A stretch of 64,000 nt of DNA from Agrococcus sp. SGAir0287 (GCF_005484985.1 NZ_CP027942.1:2356001-2420000); one strand, 5' to 3'. Positions 34,901 to 43,317 are shown, numbered from the stretch's first letter. Notes: generated by a model from the sequence alone, not told the origin. A program made the numbers and translations.

Positions 34901-36847
34901 TCAGCTCCCGTCCATCGCCTCGACGGGCACGCCAGCCCGTCGCAGCACGTCGAGTTCGTCGACGCCCAGCGGGCCCGGCTCGCGGTGCGAGCGCGCGACG
35001 TAGGTGCGCATCGGGTCGCGCGTGCGCGCGAGCCGTGCGGCCAGCGCCTCCCGCTCGTCGGCCGTCGTCTCGCCCTCGATCGACGCACCCCAGCGAGCGA
35101 CCTCGTCGGCGCGACCGAGTCGCCGCGAGGCGTCCACGAGCACTCGGCGCGCGGCTCGGCGCGTGCGCAGCTCCCGGGACTCCAGCGCGCCGAGCGGGAG
35201 AGAGCGACGCTCGGCGGGATCGGCGAGGCCGGGCAGTCGCCGCCGGAGCTCCCGCGCGTACGCGTCGCGTCGCGACACCCGCGCCTCGAGGTGGTCGCCG
35301 AGCACCAGCCCGCCGACCGCAGCCAGCCCTCCGACGACCGTCGTGGCACCGCAGCCCGCGATCGTCGGCCAGAGCCAGCCGGGCTGCTCGATGCCGAGCA
35401 GCGCGAGCGTCACCGCGACGGGGAGCAGCAGGACCCCGACGACGAGAGCGAGGAGGCCGACGAGACCGATCGCCCCGCCCACCATCGCGAGCGGATGCTC
35501 CGGCCGCTCGCCCGTGCGCTCGATGTCCGCGACCGCCTTCGGCAGCCTGTCGTGCCTCGCGAGGCCCAGGTAGGCACGGGTCGGTTGCGTGGGACGCTGC
35601 TCGAGCAGATCCAGACGCAGCGCGCGCAGCTCGACCTCCGTCGCCCAGTCGTCGTCGGCCAGGCCCCACCGCCCCGCCTGCGCATGCTCGCCCAGCGCAC
35701 GGTAGTGCTCGGCGAGCAGCCGACGTACCTCCGGATGCGGTGCCTTGCTCGCCGCCCGCACGATCGCCGCGCGCTCGTGCCGCAGCGCGTCGGTGGGGTG
35801 CTCGAGGAGCTCGGCGAGCACCCGCGCGACGCGCTCGTGCTCGATCTCCGTGAGCCGATCGTCGTTCGTCATCCACCGTCGGTCGATGGCCTCCGGTGCG
35901 ACGCCCGCCCGGATGAGCGTGTCGCGCTCGTCGACGCCGAGCCGACCGGGCTTGCGTTCCGTGCGACGCTCGAGCTCGCGCATCCACTCGTCGCCCGCGT
36001 GCAGCGTCACGGCGAACCGCGCGCGCTCGTCGGGAGTCGTCACGCCGTCGATCGCGATGCCCCAGCGTCCGGCCTCCGCCGGCCGGCGCCGCTCACGAGC
36101 GAGGTCGACGAGCAGCCTGCGCACCCTCGCATCATGGTCGGGCATCCAGCTGCTCGCGAGCCAGCCGCGCAGCAGCGCATGCCGCTCGGTGTGCAGCTCG
36201 AGCGTCGGCAGCAGCGCCTGGGCGCGACGTTCCGCGTCGATGTCGCGCCGCCGCAACCAGTCGCCGCGCGGACGCGGATGCCGTCGCAGCCACATGGTCC
36301 CGGCGAGCCCGACCACGCCTGCGACGAACGCCTCGACGCGCACGGCTCGCAGCGCATCCAGCACCTCCACGCCCTGCGTCGCCGCCACGACGGCCCGCGC
36401 GACGACGACGACGAACCAGAGGACGCCGCCAAACGACGCGATCGTCGCGAAGGCGCGCGCAAGGCCGCTGCCGCGCGCGACCGCCCGCTCCGGGATCTCG
36501 ATGAGGTCCGCGACCTCGGACGGCACCCGTGCGCGCCGGCCGAGCCCCAGGAGGTCGCGAACGCTGCCTCCCGCGACCTCCCGCAGCAGCACGCGGCGCA
36601 GCGCACGCAGCTCGCGCGGCCGCATCCATCCGGGCTCGACGACGCCGAAGCGCGCCGCCTGGTCGAGCGCTCCGATCGCGCGGTAGTGCTCTGCGAACAG
36701 CATGCGCAACGCGACGTCGTCGCCGCGCAGCACGCGCCAGCGCGCCTCGGCGCGTTGCACGCGCAGGTCGGCGGTCGGCTCGACCCGCAACGCCTCGAGC
36801 ACCGCGGCGAGACGCTCGCGCTCGGCGCTGCGCGCATGCTCGGTCAT
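34901..36847 (-). CDS. Internally duplicated membrane protein, two DUF6584-like halves
   Basis: 648 residues made of two copies of one block (about 1-322 and 323-648). Each block has a helical TPR-like unit (LFAEHYRAIGALDQAARFG in the first, LLAEHYRALGEHAQAGRWG in the second), two membrane helices (about 135-190 and 440-510), a second related unit (RERRRPAEAGRWG; SRRLGRADEVARWG), and a C-terminal tag (PGRLGVDERDTLIRAGV; PGPLGVDELDVLRRAGV). The small units resemble DUF6584 helical repeats of actinobacteria. Both repeat regions probably face the same side. No enzymatic motif is seen. The ATG at 36847 lies 46 bp after the imuB stop on the same strand, with a weak ribosome site, so co-transcription with the SOS genes is possible. 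Confidence 0.78.
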   Translation of the reverse strand: MTEHARSAERERLAAVLEALRVEPTADLRVQRAEARWRVLRGDDVALRMLFAEHYRAIGALDQAARFGVVEPGWMRPRELRALRRVLLREVAGGSVRDLLGLGRRARVPSEVADLIEIPERAVARGSGLARAFATIASFGGVLWFVVVVARAVVAATQGVEVLDALRAVRVEAFVAGVVGLAGTMWLRRHPRPRGDWLRRRDIDAERRAQALLPTLELHTERHALLRGWLASSWMPDHDARVRRLLVDLARERRRPAEAGRWGIAIDGVTTPDERARFAVTLHAGDEWMRELERRTERKPGRLGVDERDTLIRAGVAPEAIDRRWMTNDDRLTEIEHERVARVLAELLEHPTDALRHERAAIVRAASKAPHPEVRRLLAEHYRALGEHAQAGRWGLADDDWATEVELRALRLDLLEQRPTQPTRAYLGLARHDRLPKAVADIERTGERPEHPLAMVGGAIGLVGLLALVVGVLLLPVAVTLALLGIEQPGWLWPTIAGCGATTVVGGLAAVGGLVLGDHLEARVSRRDAYARELRRRLPGLADPAERRSLPLGALESRELRTRRAARRVLVDASRRLGRADEVARWGASIEGETTADEREALAARLARTRDPMRTYVARSHREPGPLGVDELDVLRRAGVPVEAMDGS

Positions 36848-36893
36848 CCGGCGAGCATCCCACGGCCGAGACGCCGCACCGCGCCGCGGCCCG

Positions 36894-38552
36894 TCAGTCG
36901 TACCGCCCCTCCGCGCGCCAGCCGGCCTCGTCGCCCAGCAGCACCCACGCATCCCCGGCGCCGTCGACGACCTGCAGGCGCGCGAGCGACTCGACATGAG
37001 CGCCCGCGCGCATGCGCAGCGGCCACGGCCCCGCCCATGCAGCGACGCGGCGACGGTCGCCCGCCGGCGAGCGGAACCACACGGGCTCGCGGATGCGCTC
37101 GTCGGCCACCACGGTCGCGCCGTCGGCATCGAGCAGCGTCACCGGCTGCGGCGGACGGAACACCGTCGCAGGTCGCGGCTCGGGCAGCGATCCCGGCCAC
37201 GGCCCCTCGCGCGGCTCGGCGACCGCATCCCCCCACGGCGTGAGCACGCCGCGCTCGGCGAGCAGCCGCCCACCGCCGAGGCTCGCGACGACGACGCCCT
37301 CGCGCCCCAGCACGCCCTGCAACCGCTCGATGACGCCGCGCGTGCGCTCGTCGACGCCGCGCCCACCCCAGAGGCCGGGCATGTGCTCGGTGTCGCGCTC
37401 GAGCCGCTCCGGCGTGATGCGCACCTCCACGAGCGCGCTGTCGAGGCCGCTCTCCACGAGCTGCCAGCGCGCACGGTCGACGACGTCGCGCGCGCGGAAG
37501 AAGCCGGGCTTGCGCCACGTCCGCTCGCTGATGCCGCCGAGGTCGGCGCGCAGCAGGATGCGCACCTCGGCGACGACGAGGCGCCGGGAGGCGAGCTCGG
37601 CCACGTAGGCGTCGGCGCGCGCCTGCAGCGCGAACCCGAGCTCCTCCGCGCCCTCGATGCCCGGCTCGAACTCCATCGCGAGCGCGTCGGGCGGATGCTC
37701 GGACCCCGGCTCGACGCGCCGGTCGTCGAGGCCGCGGGCACGCTGCAGGTCGCGCAGCCCTTCGGCCCCGAAGCGATCGCGCACGCTCGCGTCCGGCAGC
37801 GCCGCGAGGTCGCCGAGCGTGCGCAGCCCGAGCCGCAGCAGCATGCCCGCGAGCTCGCCTCCCAGCACCGTCACCGGCACGGGCGCGAGGAAGGCGCGCG
37901 AGCCTCCGGGCTCGACGATGCACGTGGGCGTGGAAGGCAGCGCCGGGATCCGGTCGGCCGCGGCGGCCGGTGGGATGTGCTCTGGAGCGGGTCGGCGAGC
38001 GTCATGCGCGCCTGCCGCCTCGCGCGCGTGCACATCTCGCCGCGCGGGGTGCGGTGGCGCCGCCTCCGCGCCCACCGCATCCGCATCGGCCGTCGCCGCC
38101 CGCTCGGCGAGCTCGGCCGTGAACCGGTCGTCGGCGACGCCCACGCGCACGCGCAGCCCGAGCGGCGCGAGGGCGACGACGATCGCCGCGACCGCCTCCC
38201 GCTCGCCGCCGTAGAAGCGCGCCGCGCCGCGCATCGGCAGCGCGAGCGCGCCGTCGCCGAGCCCCTGCACGCCCGGCACGACCGACTCGACGGCGCGGAT
38301 GACATGGGCGAACGCGAGCGCCTCCCCCACGGCGTCGGCGGACGCGAGCACGAGCGACGGCGCGCCCGCCTGCGCATCGCGCACCCGCTGCCCGACGCGC
38401 ACGCCCGCCGCCCGCGCGAGGTCGTCGCACGCCACGATGCGGTGCTGATGCTCCGTCGCCACCGGCACGCCGCCGGGCAGCTCGCCCGCGGCACGCGCGA
38501 CGACCACCGACCAGTCGGGCACGCGCACGACGGCGATGCGTCGGGTGCTCAC
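36894..38552 (-). CDS. imuB: ImuB, inactive Y-family polymerase subunit of the mutasome
   Basis: 552 residues. ImuB keeps the Y-family fold but lacks the catalytic carboxylates: VRVPDWSVVVA at residues 8-18 stands where active enzymes have D-x-D-x-F. It recruits DnaE2 to the beta clamp. The little-finger and C-terminal parts are normal (PGGSRAFLAPVPVTVLGG, RTLGDLAALPDASV, LLRADLGG). An Ala/Pro/His-rich stretch at about 155-208 looks like an insertion. The start is GTG 38552 (VSTRRIAVV); GGAG lies 8 nt before it, and the frame remains open far upstream, so the start is moderately certain. A 406-bp repetitive spacer separates it from imuA. Confidence 0.9.
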   Translation of the reverse strand: MSTRRIAVVRVPDWSVVVARAAGELPGGVPVATEHQHRIVACDDLARAAGVRVGQRVRDAQAGAPSLVLASADAVGEALAFAHVIRAVESVVPGVQGLGDGALALPMRGAARFYGGEREAVAAIVVALAPLGLRVRVGVADDRFTAELAERAATADADAVGAEAAPPHPARRDVHAREAAGAHDARRPAPEHIPPAAAADRIPALPSTPTCIVEPGGSRAFLAPVPVTVLGGELAGMLLRLGLRTLGDLAALPDASVRDRFGAEGLRDLQRARGLDDRRVEPGSEHPPDALAMEFEPGIEGAEELGFALQARADAYVAELASRRLVVAEVRILLRADLGGISERTWRKPGFFRARDVVDRARWQLVESGLDSALVEVRITPERLERDTEHMPGLWGGRGVDERTRGVIERLQGVLGREGVVVASLGGGRLLAERGVLTPWGDAVAEPREGPWPGSLPEPRPATVFRPPQPVTLLDADGATVVADERIREPVWFRSPAGDRRRVAAWAGPWPLRMRAGAHVESLARLQVVDGAGDAWVLLGDEAGWRAEGRYD

Positions 38553-38958
38553 GAGGTGCTCCGTCCGGGATGCGCGGCTCGGCTGGCGGGGCGCACGCCT
38601 CGCCGACGCGAGGTGCGGCTCCCGCGTTCGGGTGCGCTTGCGACCGCACCTCGATGCAGCGAGCGCACCTCGGCAGCGGCATCCGCACCCGAGCGCAGCA
38701 GGCGCACCTCGCGACGGGGACGACGCCCGCTGCCGCGGCCGGCGCCGGCGCCATGCGCCGAGGTGCGGTCGGCGCGCTCGGATGCGGAAGGAGCCGCACC
38801 CGAGCGCACCGAGCGCACCTGGGAGCCAGAGTGCGACGCGGCGCGGAGCCGCGGGGGCTGCTCGCCCGAGCGCGGCGCTGGCCGCTCGCTCCCCCGCAGC
38901 GCGCGCTCGGCGCGCTCGCGGAGCGCACCGCACCCGTGCGCCGCGCATCCACCCGCGC
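38553..38958 (-). repeat. Degenerate repeat-rich spacer between imuA and imuB
   Basis: The 406 bp between imuA and imuB contain a recurring 9-10-mer CGCACCTCG/CGAGGTGCG: direct at 38644-38653, 38663-38672 and 38702-38711, inverted at 38609-38618 and 38759-38768, with a near match at 38812. Variants of CGCACCCGAGCGCA fill the spaces. It has no stop codon in the imuB frame, but the encoded peptide is Arg/Ala-rich low complexity, so it is treated as non-coding. Confidence 0.6.
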
Positions 38959-39579
38959 TCATCGCGCACCGCCCAGCTCGACGACCGCACGTCTGGGCAC
39001 GCGGTCGGCCGCCGACACCTCGACCTCGAGCCGAGCGGCGCGGATGCGGCCGAGGCCGGCGTCGGCGCCCGTCCACCGCGTGCCGAGCGTGCGGATGCGG
39101 CTCGCCGGCTGCGGCCAGTCGCCGAGCACGAGGAGGCAGCCGTCGGCGCCGCGCACGCGGGCGGCGAGGCGTGCCGCCTCGGCGGGCGCGAGCCTGGGCG
39201 GCGCGGCCGCGAGCACGACGGGCAGCACCTCGGCGAAGCCCGCGACGGCGCTCGCCCATGCCTGCCCCGGAGTCGGCACGAGCACGATGCGATCGACCGG
39301 CACCCCGGCATCCGACGCCGCCTCCACGCCGACGTCGGCGAGACCGACGATGGCGCCCCATCCGCCCGCGGGCAGCGCCGCCGCGAGCATGTGCAACGCG
39401 AGCGAGCGGGAGTCGACGGCGTGCACGCCACCGATGCGCAGCGAGGGCAGCACGCGCTGCAGCGCAGCGGGCGTCGGCAGGCCGGCGACCTCGACGCTCG
39501 TCGCTTCCATGCCGCGCATCCGCGAGCGCAGCGCCTCGATCGTCGCGGCCTTGCCGCGGTCGAGGTCTGCGATCGTCAT
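38959..39579 (-). CDS. imuA: ImuA (ImuA-prime), RecA-like mutasome subunit
   Basis: 206 residues. The protein is a degenerate RecA-like fold that partners ImuB and DnaE2 in damage-induced mutagenesis. The order of elements fits: helix RGKAATIEALRSRM, strand IGGVHAVDSRSLALHMLAA, a decayed Walker region LPAGGWGAIVGL, the strand VDRIVLVPTPGQAWASAV, and AARVRGADGCLLVLGDWP. The ATG at 39579 is only 11 bp from the LexA box, so the transcript must start close to it. It leads the operon imuA-imuB. Assignment rests on its place next to imuB and the shared SOS box as much as on sequence. Confidence 0.85.
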   Translation of the reverse strand: MTIADLDRGKAATIEALRSRMRGMEATSVEVAGLPTPAALQRVLPSLRIGGVHAVDSRSLALHMLAAALPAGGWGAIVGLADVGVEAASDAGVPVDRIVLVPTPGQAWASAVAGFAEVLPVVLAAAPPRLAPAEAARLAARVRGADGCLLVLGDWPQPASRIRTLGTRWTGADAGLGRIRAARLEVEVSAADRVPRRAVVELGGAR

Positions 39580-39589
39580 GCATCCATGA

Positions 39590-39605
39590 TCGAACGTATG
39601 TTCGA
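39590..39605 (-). promoter_or_regulatory. LexA (SOS) box of imuA-imuB
   Basis: TCGAACGTATGTTCGA, identical to the dnaE2 box in all 16 bases, 11 bp upstream of the imuA start. Confidence 0.93.
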
Positions 39606-39805
39606 ATGCGGCAAGTCGTCGCGGCGTGTCCTCGAGCGACCTCGTGCCCCGGATGCGGCCGTCGCGTCGAGCGCGGATCGCATGCCGGAGCGCGGCGCCA
39701 GGGCGAGCTGCGAGCCGGACTCCGAGCATCGCCGACGCCGCTGACACGGACTCGGACCGCCAGCGTCTCGCACGCCCGCACCCCGACGTCGAGCGCGAGG
39801 CATCG

Positions 39806-39862
39806 GGTGATTGGTCACTCGCTGCCGCCCCACCGGCGTGTCGTCGACATCCGCTGACCACT
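39806..39862. repeat. Second, degenerate copy of the 30020 inverted repeat
   Basis: Read on the minus strand, GAGTGGTCAGCGGATGTCG followed by ACGACACGCC matches the left arm and loop of the element at 30020-30075. The right arm has decayed (GAGTGACCAATC). It lies in the 383-bp gap between imuA and malQ; the other bases of that gap (39606-39805, 39863-39950) show no feature I can support. Confidence 0.55.
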
Positions 39863-39962
39863 CACGCGCACCGAGCGACCACTCCGCCGCACGCCCCTGC
39901 CGCGTCGGCGCATCGCCCGCAAGGCCGCACGTCGCACGCCGCGCGTCTGCCAGGCTCGAGGC

Positions 39963-41186
39963 GTGCTCCCCGAACGCGCCAGCGGCATCCAGCTGCACCT
40001 GACGTCCCTGCCGGACGGACGCCTCGGCGCGTCCGCACGCCGCTTCGTCGACTGGCTCGCCGACGCCGGGCAGACCGTCTGGCAGGTGCTGCCGCTCACG
40101 GTGCCGGATGCGTTCGGCTCGCCGTACGCCTCGCCGTCGGCGTTCGCGGCGAACCCCGCGCTGCTCGAGCATCCGGATGCGCCCGTGAGCCAGGACGAGG
40201 TGCGCGCGTTCGCCGAGCGGCACGCCTACTGGGCACCGTCGTGGGTGGCGCACGGCGGCGATCTCGCCGACCAGGTGCGCGTCGACCGCGAGTGGGGCGC
40301 CCTGCGCGCCTATGCGCGCGAGCGCGGCGTCATGATCCTCGGCGACGTGCCCATCTACGTCGCGCAAGGCGGCGCCGACGTGGCCGCGTGGCCGGAGTAC
40401 TTCCGCGACGACGCCGTCGCGGGCGTACCGCCGGACGCCTACGCCGCGACGGGGCAGCTGTGGGGCAACCCGCTCTACGACTGGGATGCGCTCGCCGCCG
40501 ACGGCTACCGCTGGTGGATCGAGCGACTGCGGCGCACCTTCGACCTCTACGACCTCGTGCGCATCGACCACTTCCGCGCGTTCAGCGACTTCTGGGCGGT
40601 GCCCGCAGGCGATGCGACAGCCGAGCGCGGCGTCTGGGAGCCCGGCCCGGGTCGTGCGATGTTCGACGCCGCGACGGCCGAGCTCGGCCCGCTGCCCGTG
40701 CTCGCCGAGGACCTCGGCGACATCGATCAGCCGGTGCTCGACCTGCGCGACGCGCTCGGCTTCCCCGGCATGGCCGTGCTGCAGTTCGCGTTCGAGGGCG
40801 ATGCGACGAGCCCGCACGAGCCGGCGAACCTGACGCGCGAGCAGGTCGTCTACACCGGCACCCACGACAACGACACCGTCGTCGGCTGGTGGACGACGCT
40901 GCCACGGTCGCGGCGCCGTGCTGCGCGGCATGCGATGCGCGCGGCGGGCGCCCGGTGGTCGACGAGGCGGCGCGAGCCATCGTGGGGTCTCATCGAGGTG
41001 GCGCAGCACGCGCCGAGCAGGCTCGCGGTGGCCCAGGCGCAGGATGTGCTCGGCCTCGGCTCCGAGGCGCGCATGAACACGCCCGGCACCGCCTCGACGT
41101 GGGGCTGGCGGATGGATGCGGATGCGCTGACGAGCGCGCACGCGAGCCGGCTGCGCGCCATCTCGACGGCAGCCGGCCGCGTGTGA
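39963..41186 (+). CDS. malQ: 4-alpha-glucanotransferase MalQ, compact form
   Basis: 407 residues. It transfers alpha-1,4-glucan segments between maltodextrins (amylomaltase, GH77). The catalytic residues are in place: nucleophile Asp202 in VRIDHFR, acid/base Glu249 in VLAEDLG, and Asp302 in THDNDT. The N-terminal SGIQLHLTSLP and SPYASPSAF bind glucan. It is about 100 residues shorter than the usual 500-residue short form, with trimmed loops after residue 60, but no motif is missing. The start is GTG 39963, 7 nt after CAGGCT (39951-39956), a leaderless arrangement. It is alone, with no glycogen genes in the window. Confidence 0.9.
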   Translation: MLPERASGIQLHLTSLPDGRLGASARRFVDWLADAGQTVWQVLPLTVPDAFGSPYASPSAFAANPALLEHPDAPVSQDEVRAFAERHAYWAPSWVAHGGDLADQVRVDREWGALRAYARERGVMILGDVPIYVAQGGADVAAWPEYFRDDAVAGVPPDAYAATGQLWGNPLYDWDALAADGYRWWIERLRRTFDLYDLVRIDHFRAFSDFWAVPAGDATAERGVWEPGPGRAMFDAATAELGPLPVLAEDLGDIDQPVLDLRDALGFPGMAVLQFAFEGDATSPHEPANLTREQVVYTGTHDNDTVVGWWTTLPRSRRRAARHAMRAAGARWSTRRREPSWGLIEVAQHAPSRLAVAQAQDVLGLGSEARMNTPGTASTWGWRMDADALTSAHASRLRAISTAAGRV

Positions 41187-41189
41187 GGT

Positions 41190-41222
41190 GCCGGTGCTGC
41201 GAGACTCGCTCGCAGCACCGGC
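41190..41222. terminator. Bidirectional terminator between malQ and the chaplin-like gene
   Basis: GCCGGTGCTGCGAG (41190-41203) pairs perfectly with CTCGCAGCACCGGC (41209-41222), loop ACTCG. It starts 4 bp after the malQ stop and ends 8 bp before the convergent stop. Confidence 0.9.
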
Positions 41223-41229
41223 CCTCGAC

Positions 41230-43317
41230 TCAGCGCTGCGCGAAGGCGCGGCGTCGCGCACCCATGAGCAGCAGGCCGAGCAGCAGCGCCGCGATGGCGA
41301 GCGCCAGGCCGGCGGTGCCGAGCTCGGCACCGGTCACCGGCAGCGAGGCCGAGGCCGTCGGCGTCGCAGCGGGCGCGTCGGCCTTGGGCGACGACGGCGC
41401 GGCGCCCGCGGGCGTCGCGTCGACGGGACCGCCGGTCGACGGGCCGCCGGGGCCGCCCGTCGAGGGCGTGTCCGTGCCCGGCGTGGTCGGCGTGCCCGGC
41501 GTCGTCGGCGTGCCCGGCTCCTCCGGCATCGTCGGCTCCGTGATCACCACGGTGGTCGAGCCCGTCGTGGTGGCGTCGCCGAGCACCGACACGGCGTTCC
41601 CGCCGATCGTGACGGGCGCCACGATCTCCAGGATCGAGGTTCCGCCGGAGAGCAGGCCGCCATCCGACGTCGAACCGGTCGACGACGAGGAGGCGGGGGC
41701 GACGACGGTCGTCGTCGCGTCCTGCGACCACGCGTCGCCCAGCACCGACACGGCGTTCCCGCCGATCGTCACGGGCGCCGTGATCGCGATGCCCGACGAG
41801 CCACCCGAGAGCAGCCCCTCGTCCGAGCCCCACTCCGACGAGCCGGAGCCCATCGCGTGCGACTCCGCCATCGCCGGAGCGTGCACGGTCGTCGTCGCAC
41901 CCTCCGACCAGGCGTCACCCAGACCCGACACGGCGTTCCCGCCGATCGTCACCGGCGCCGCCGCAGCGATGCCCGACGAGCCACCCGAGAGCAGCCCCTC
42001 GTCCGAGCCCCACTCCGACGAGCCGGAGCCCGTCGCGTGCGACTGCGCCATCGCCGGAACGTCGACGGTCGTCGTCGCACCCTCCGACCAGGCGTCGCCC
42101 AGACCCGACACGGCGTTCCCGCCGATCGTCACCGGCGCCGCCGCAGCGATGCCCGACGAGCCACCCGAGAGCAGCCCCTCGTCCGAGCCCCACTCCGACG
42201 AGCCGGAGCCCATCGCGTGCGACTCCGCCATCGCCGGAGCGTGCACGGTCGTCGTCGCGTCCTGCGACCACGCGTCGCCCAGCACCGACACGGCGTTCCC
42301 GCCGATCGTCACCGGCGCCGCCGCAGCGATGCCCGACGAGCCACCCGAGAGCAGCCCATCGTCCGAGCCCCACTCCGACGAGCCGGAGCTCGTCGCGTGC
42401 GACTCCGCCGTCGCCGGAGCGTGCACGGTCGTCGTCGCACCCTCCGACCACGCGTCGCCCAGACCCGACACGGCGTTCCCGCCGATCGTCACCGGCGCCG
42501 CCGCAGCGATGCCCGACGAGCCACCCGAGAGCAGCCCCTCATCCGATCCCCACGCCGACGAGCCGGAGCCCATCGCGTGCGACTGCGCCATCGCAGGAGC
42601 GTCGACGGTCGTCGTCGCACCCTCCGAGTGCGCGTCCCCGAGGACCGAGACCGCGTTGCCGGAGACGGTGATCGGCGCCGAGATCACGGCACCGGACGAG
42701 CCGCCCGAGAGCAGCCCGCCATCCGAGCCCGAGCCGGCGCTCGACGACGTCGCATCGGCCGGCGCGTCGACGGTCGTCGTCGCACCCTCCGAGTGCGCGT
42801 CCCCGAGGACCGAGACCGCGTTGCCGGAGACGGTGATCGGCGCCGAGATCACGGCACCGGACGAGCCGCCCGAGAGCAGCCCGCCATCCGAGCCCGAGCC
42901 GGCGCTCGACGACGTCGCATCGGCCGGCGCGTCGACGGTCGTCGTCGCACCCTCCGAATGCGCGTCCCCGAGGACAGAGACCGCGTTGCCCGACACCGTG
43001 ACCGGTACCGAGACCACGGCGGCCGACGACCCGCCCGACAGGAGCCCTCCGGAGCCCGAGTCGGCGCTGCCGCCCTGAGATGCGGTGGAGGTGGCTGCCG
43101 CGACGGACGTGTCGGCACCCGAGGTGCTGGCATCGTCGCCGCCGACCGCGTTGCCCGCGATCGTGACCGGCAGCTGGAGGTCGACGATCGAGGTGAGGTC
43201 CGAGCCGATGCCCGAACCCTCGTCGCCGACGTCGGCACTGGCGACTGCCGTGCCCGCGGCCCAGAGGCCGCCTGCGACGGCTGCGCACAGCAGCCCTCGC
43301 GTGACGTGCTTGTTCAT
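41230..43317 (-). CDS. LPVTG-anchored surface protein with ten chaplin-like repeats
   Basis: 695 residues. Signal peptide 1-31 ends ASA. Residues about 45-600 are ten repeats of 53-60 residues. Each has GLLSGGSS, then a hydrophobic core such as APVTIGGNAVSVLGDAWS, then TTTV and a Ser/Ala/Gly/Glu spacer. The core resembles the chaplin motif of Streptomyces (V-P-V-x-V-C-G-N-x-V-x-V-V-G), but with Gly or Ser in place of Cys, so no disulfide can form. A Pro/Thr/Gly wall-spanning region follows, then LPVTG at 659-663, a membrane helix and RRR for sortase anchoring. The ATG at 43317 has GAAGGG. It probably forms amyloid-like or hydrophobic surface layers; this is inference. Confidence 0.88.
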   Translation of the reverse strand: MNKHVTRGLLCAAVAGGLWAAGTAVASADVGDEGSGIGSDLTSIVDLQLPVTIAGNAVGGDDASTSGADTSVAAATSTASQGGSADSGSGGLLSGGSSAAVVSVPVTVSGNAVSVLGDAHSEGATTTVDAPADATSSSAGSGSDGGLLSGGSSGAVISAPITVSGNAVSVLGDAHSEGATTTVDAPADATSSSAGSGSDGGLLSGGSSGAVISAPITVSGNAVSVLGDAHSEGATTTVDAPAMAQSHAMGSGSSAWGSDEGLLSGGSSGIAAAAPVTIGGNAVSGLGDAWSEGATTTVHAPATAESHATSSGSSEWGSDDGLLSGGSSGIAAAAPVTIGGNAVSVLGDAWSQDATTTVHAPAMAESHAMGSGSSEWGSDEGLLSGGSSGIAAAAPVTIGGNAVSGLGDAWSEGATTTVDVPAMAQSHATGSGSSEWGSDEGLLSGGSSGIAAAAPVTIGGNAVSGLGDAWSEGATTTVHAPAMAESHAMGSGSSEWGSDEGLLSGGSSGIAITAPVTIGGNAVSVLGDAWSQDATTTVVAPASSSSTGSTSDGGLLSGGTSILEIVAPVTIGGNAVSVLGDATTTGSTTVVITEPTMPEEPGTPTTPGTPTTPGTDTPSTGGPGGPSTGGPVDATPAGAAPSSPKADAPAATPTASASLPVTGAELGTAGLALAIAALLLGLLLMGARRRAFAQR
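41581..43190 (-). repeat. Ten-copy coding repeat, 160-180 bp period
   Basis: The hydrophobic core recurs at intervals of 180 bp through the central copies (cores near 41755, 41935, 42115, 42295, 42475, 42655) and 165 bp in the 5' copies (42820, 42985, 43150). Central copies are nearly identical at the DNA level, which points to recent expansion or gene conversion. The repeat number is likely to vary between strains and to collapse in short-read assemblies. Confidence 0.9.

Noticed and set aside
38553..39431. N-terminal extension of ImuB through the spacer
   Set aside because: The frame is open, but the translated spacer is Arg/Ala-rich and repetitive, overlaps imuA, and homologous ImuB proteins start near the chosen GTG.
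41581..43190. Non-coding satellite or CRISPR-like array
   Set aside because: The periods are multiples of three, the reading frame is continuous through all copies, and a signal peptide and LPVTG anchor frame the repeat region.
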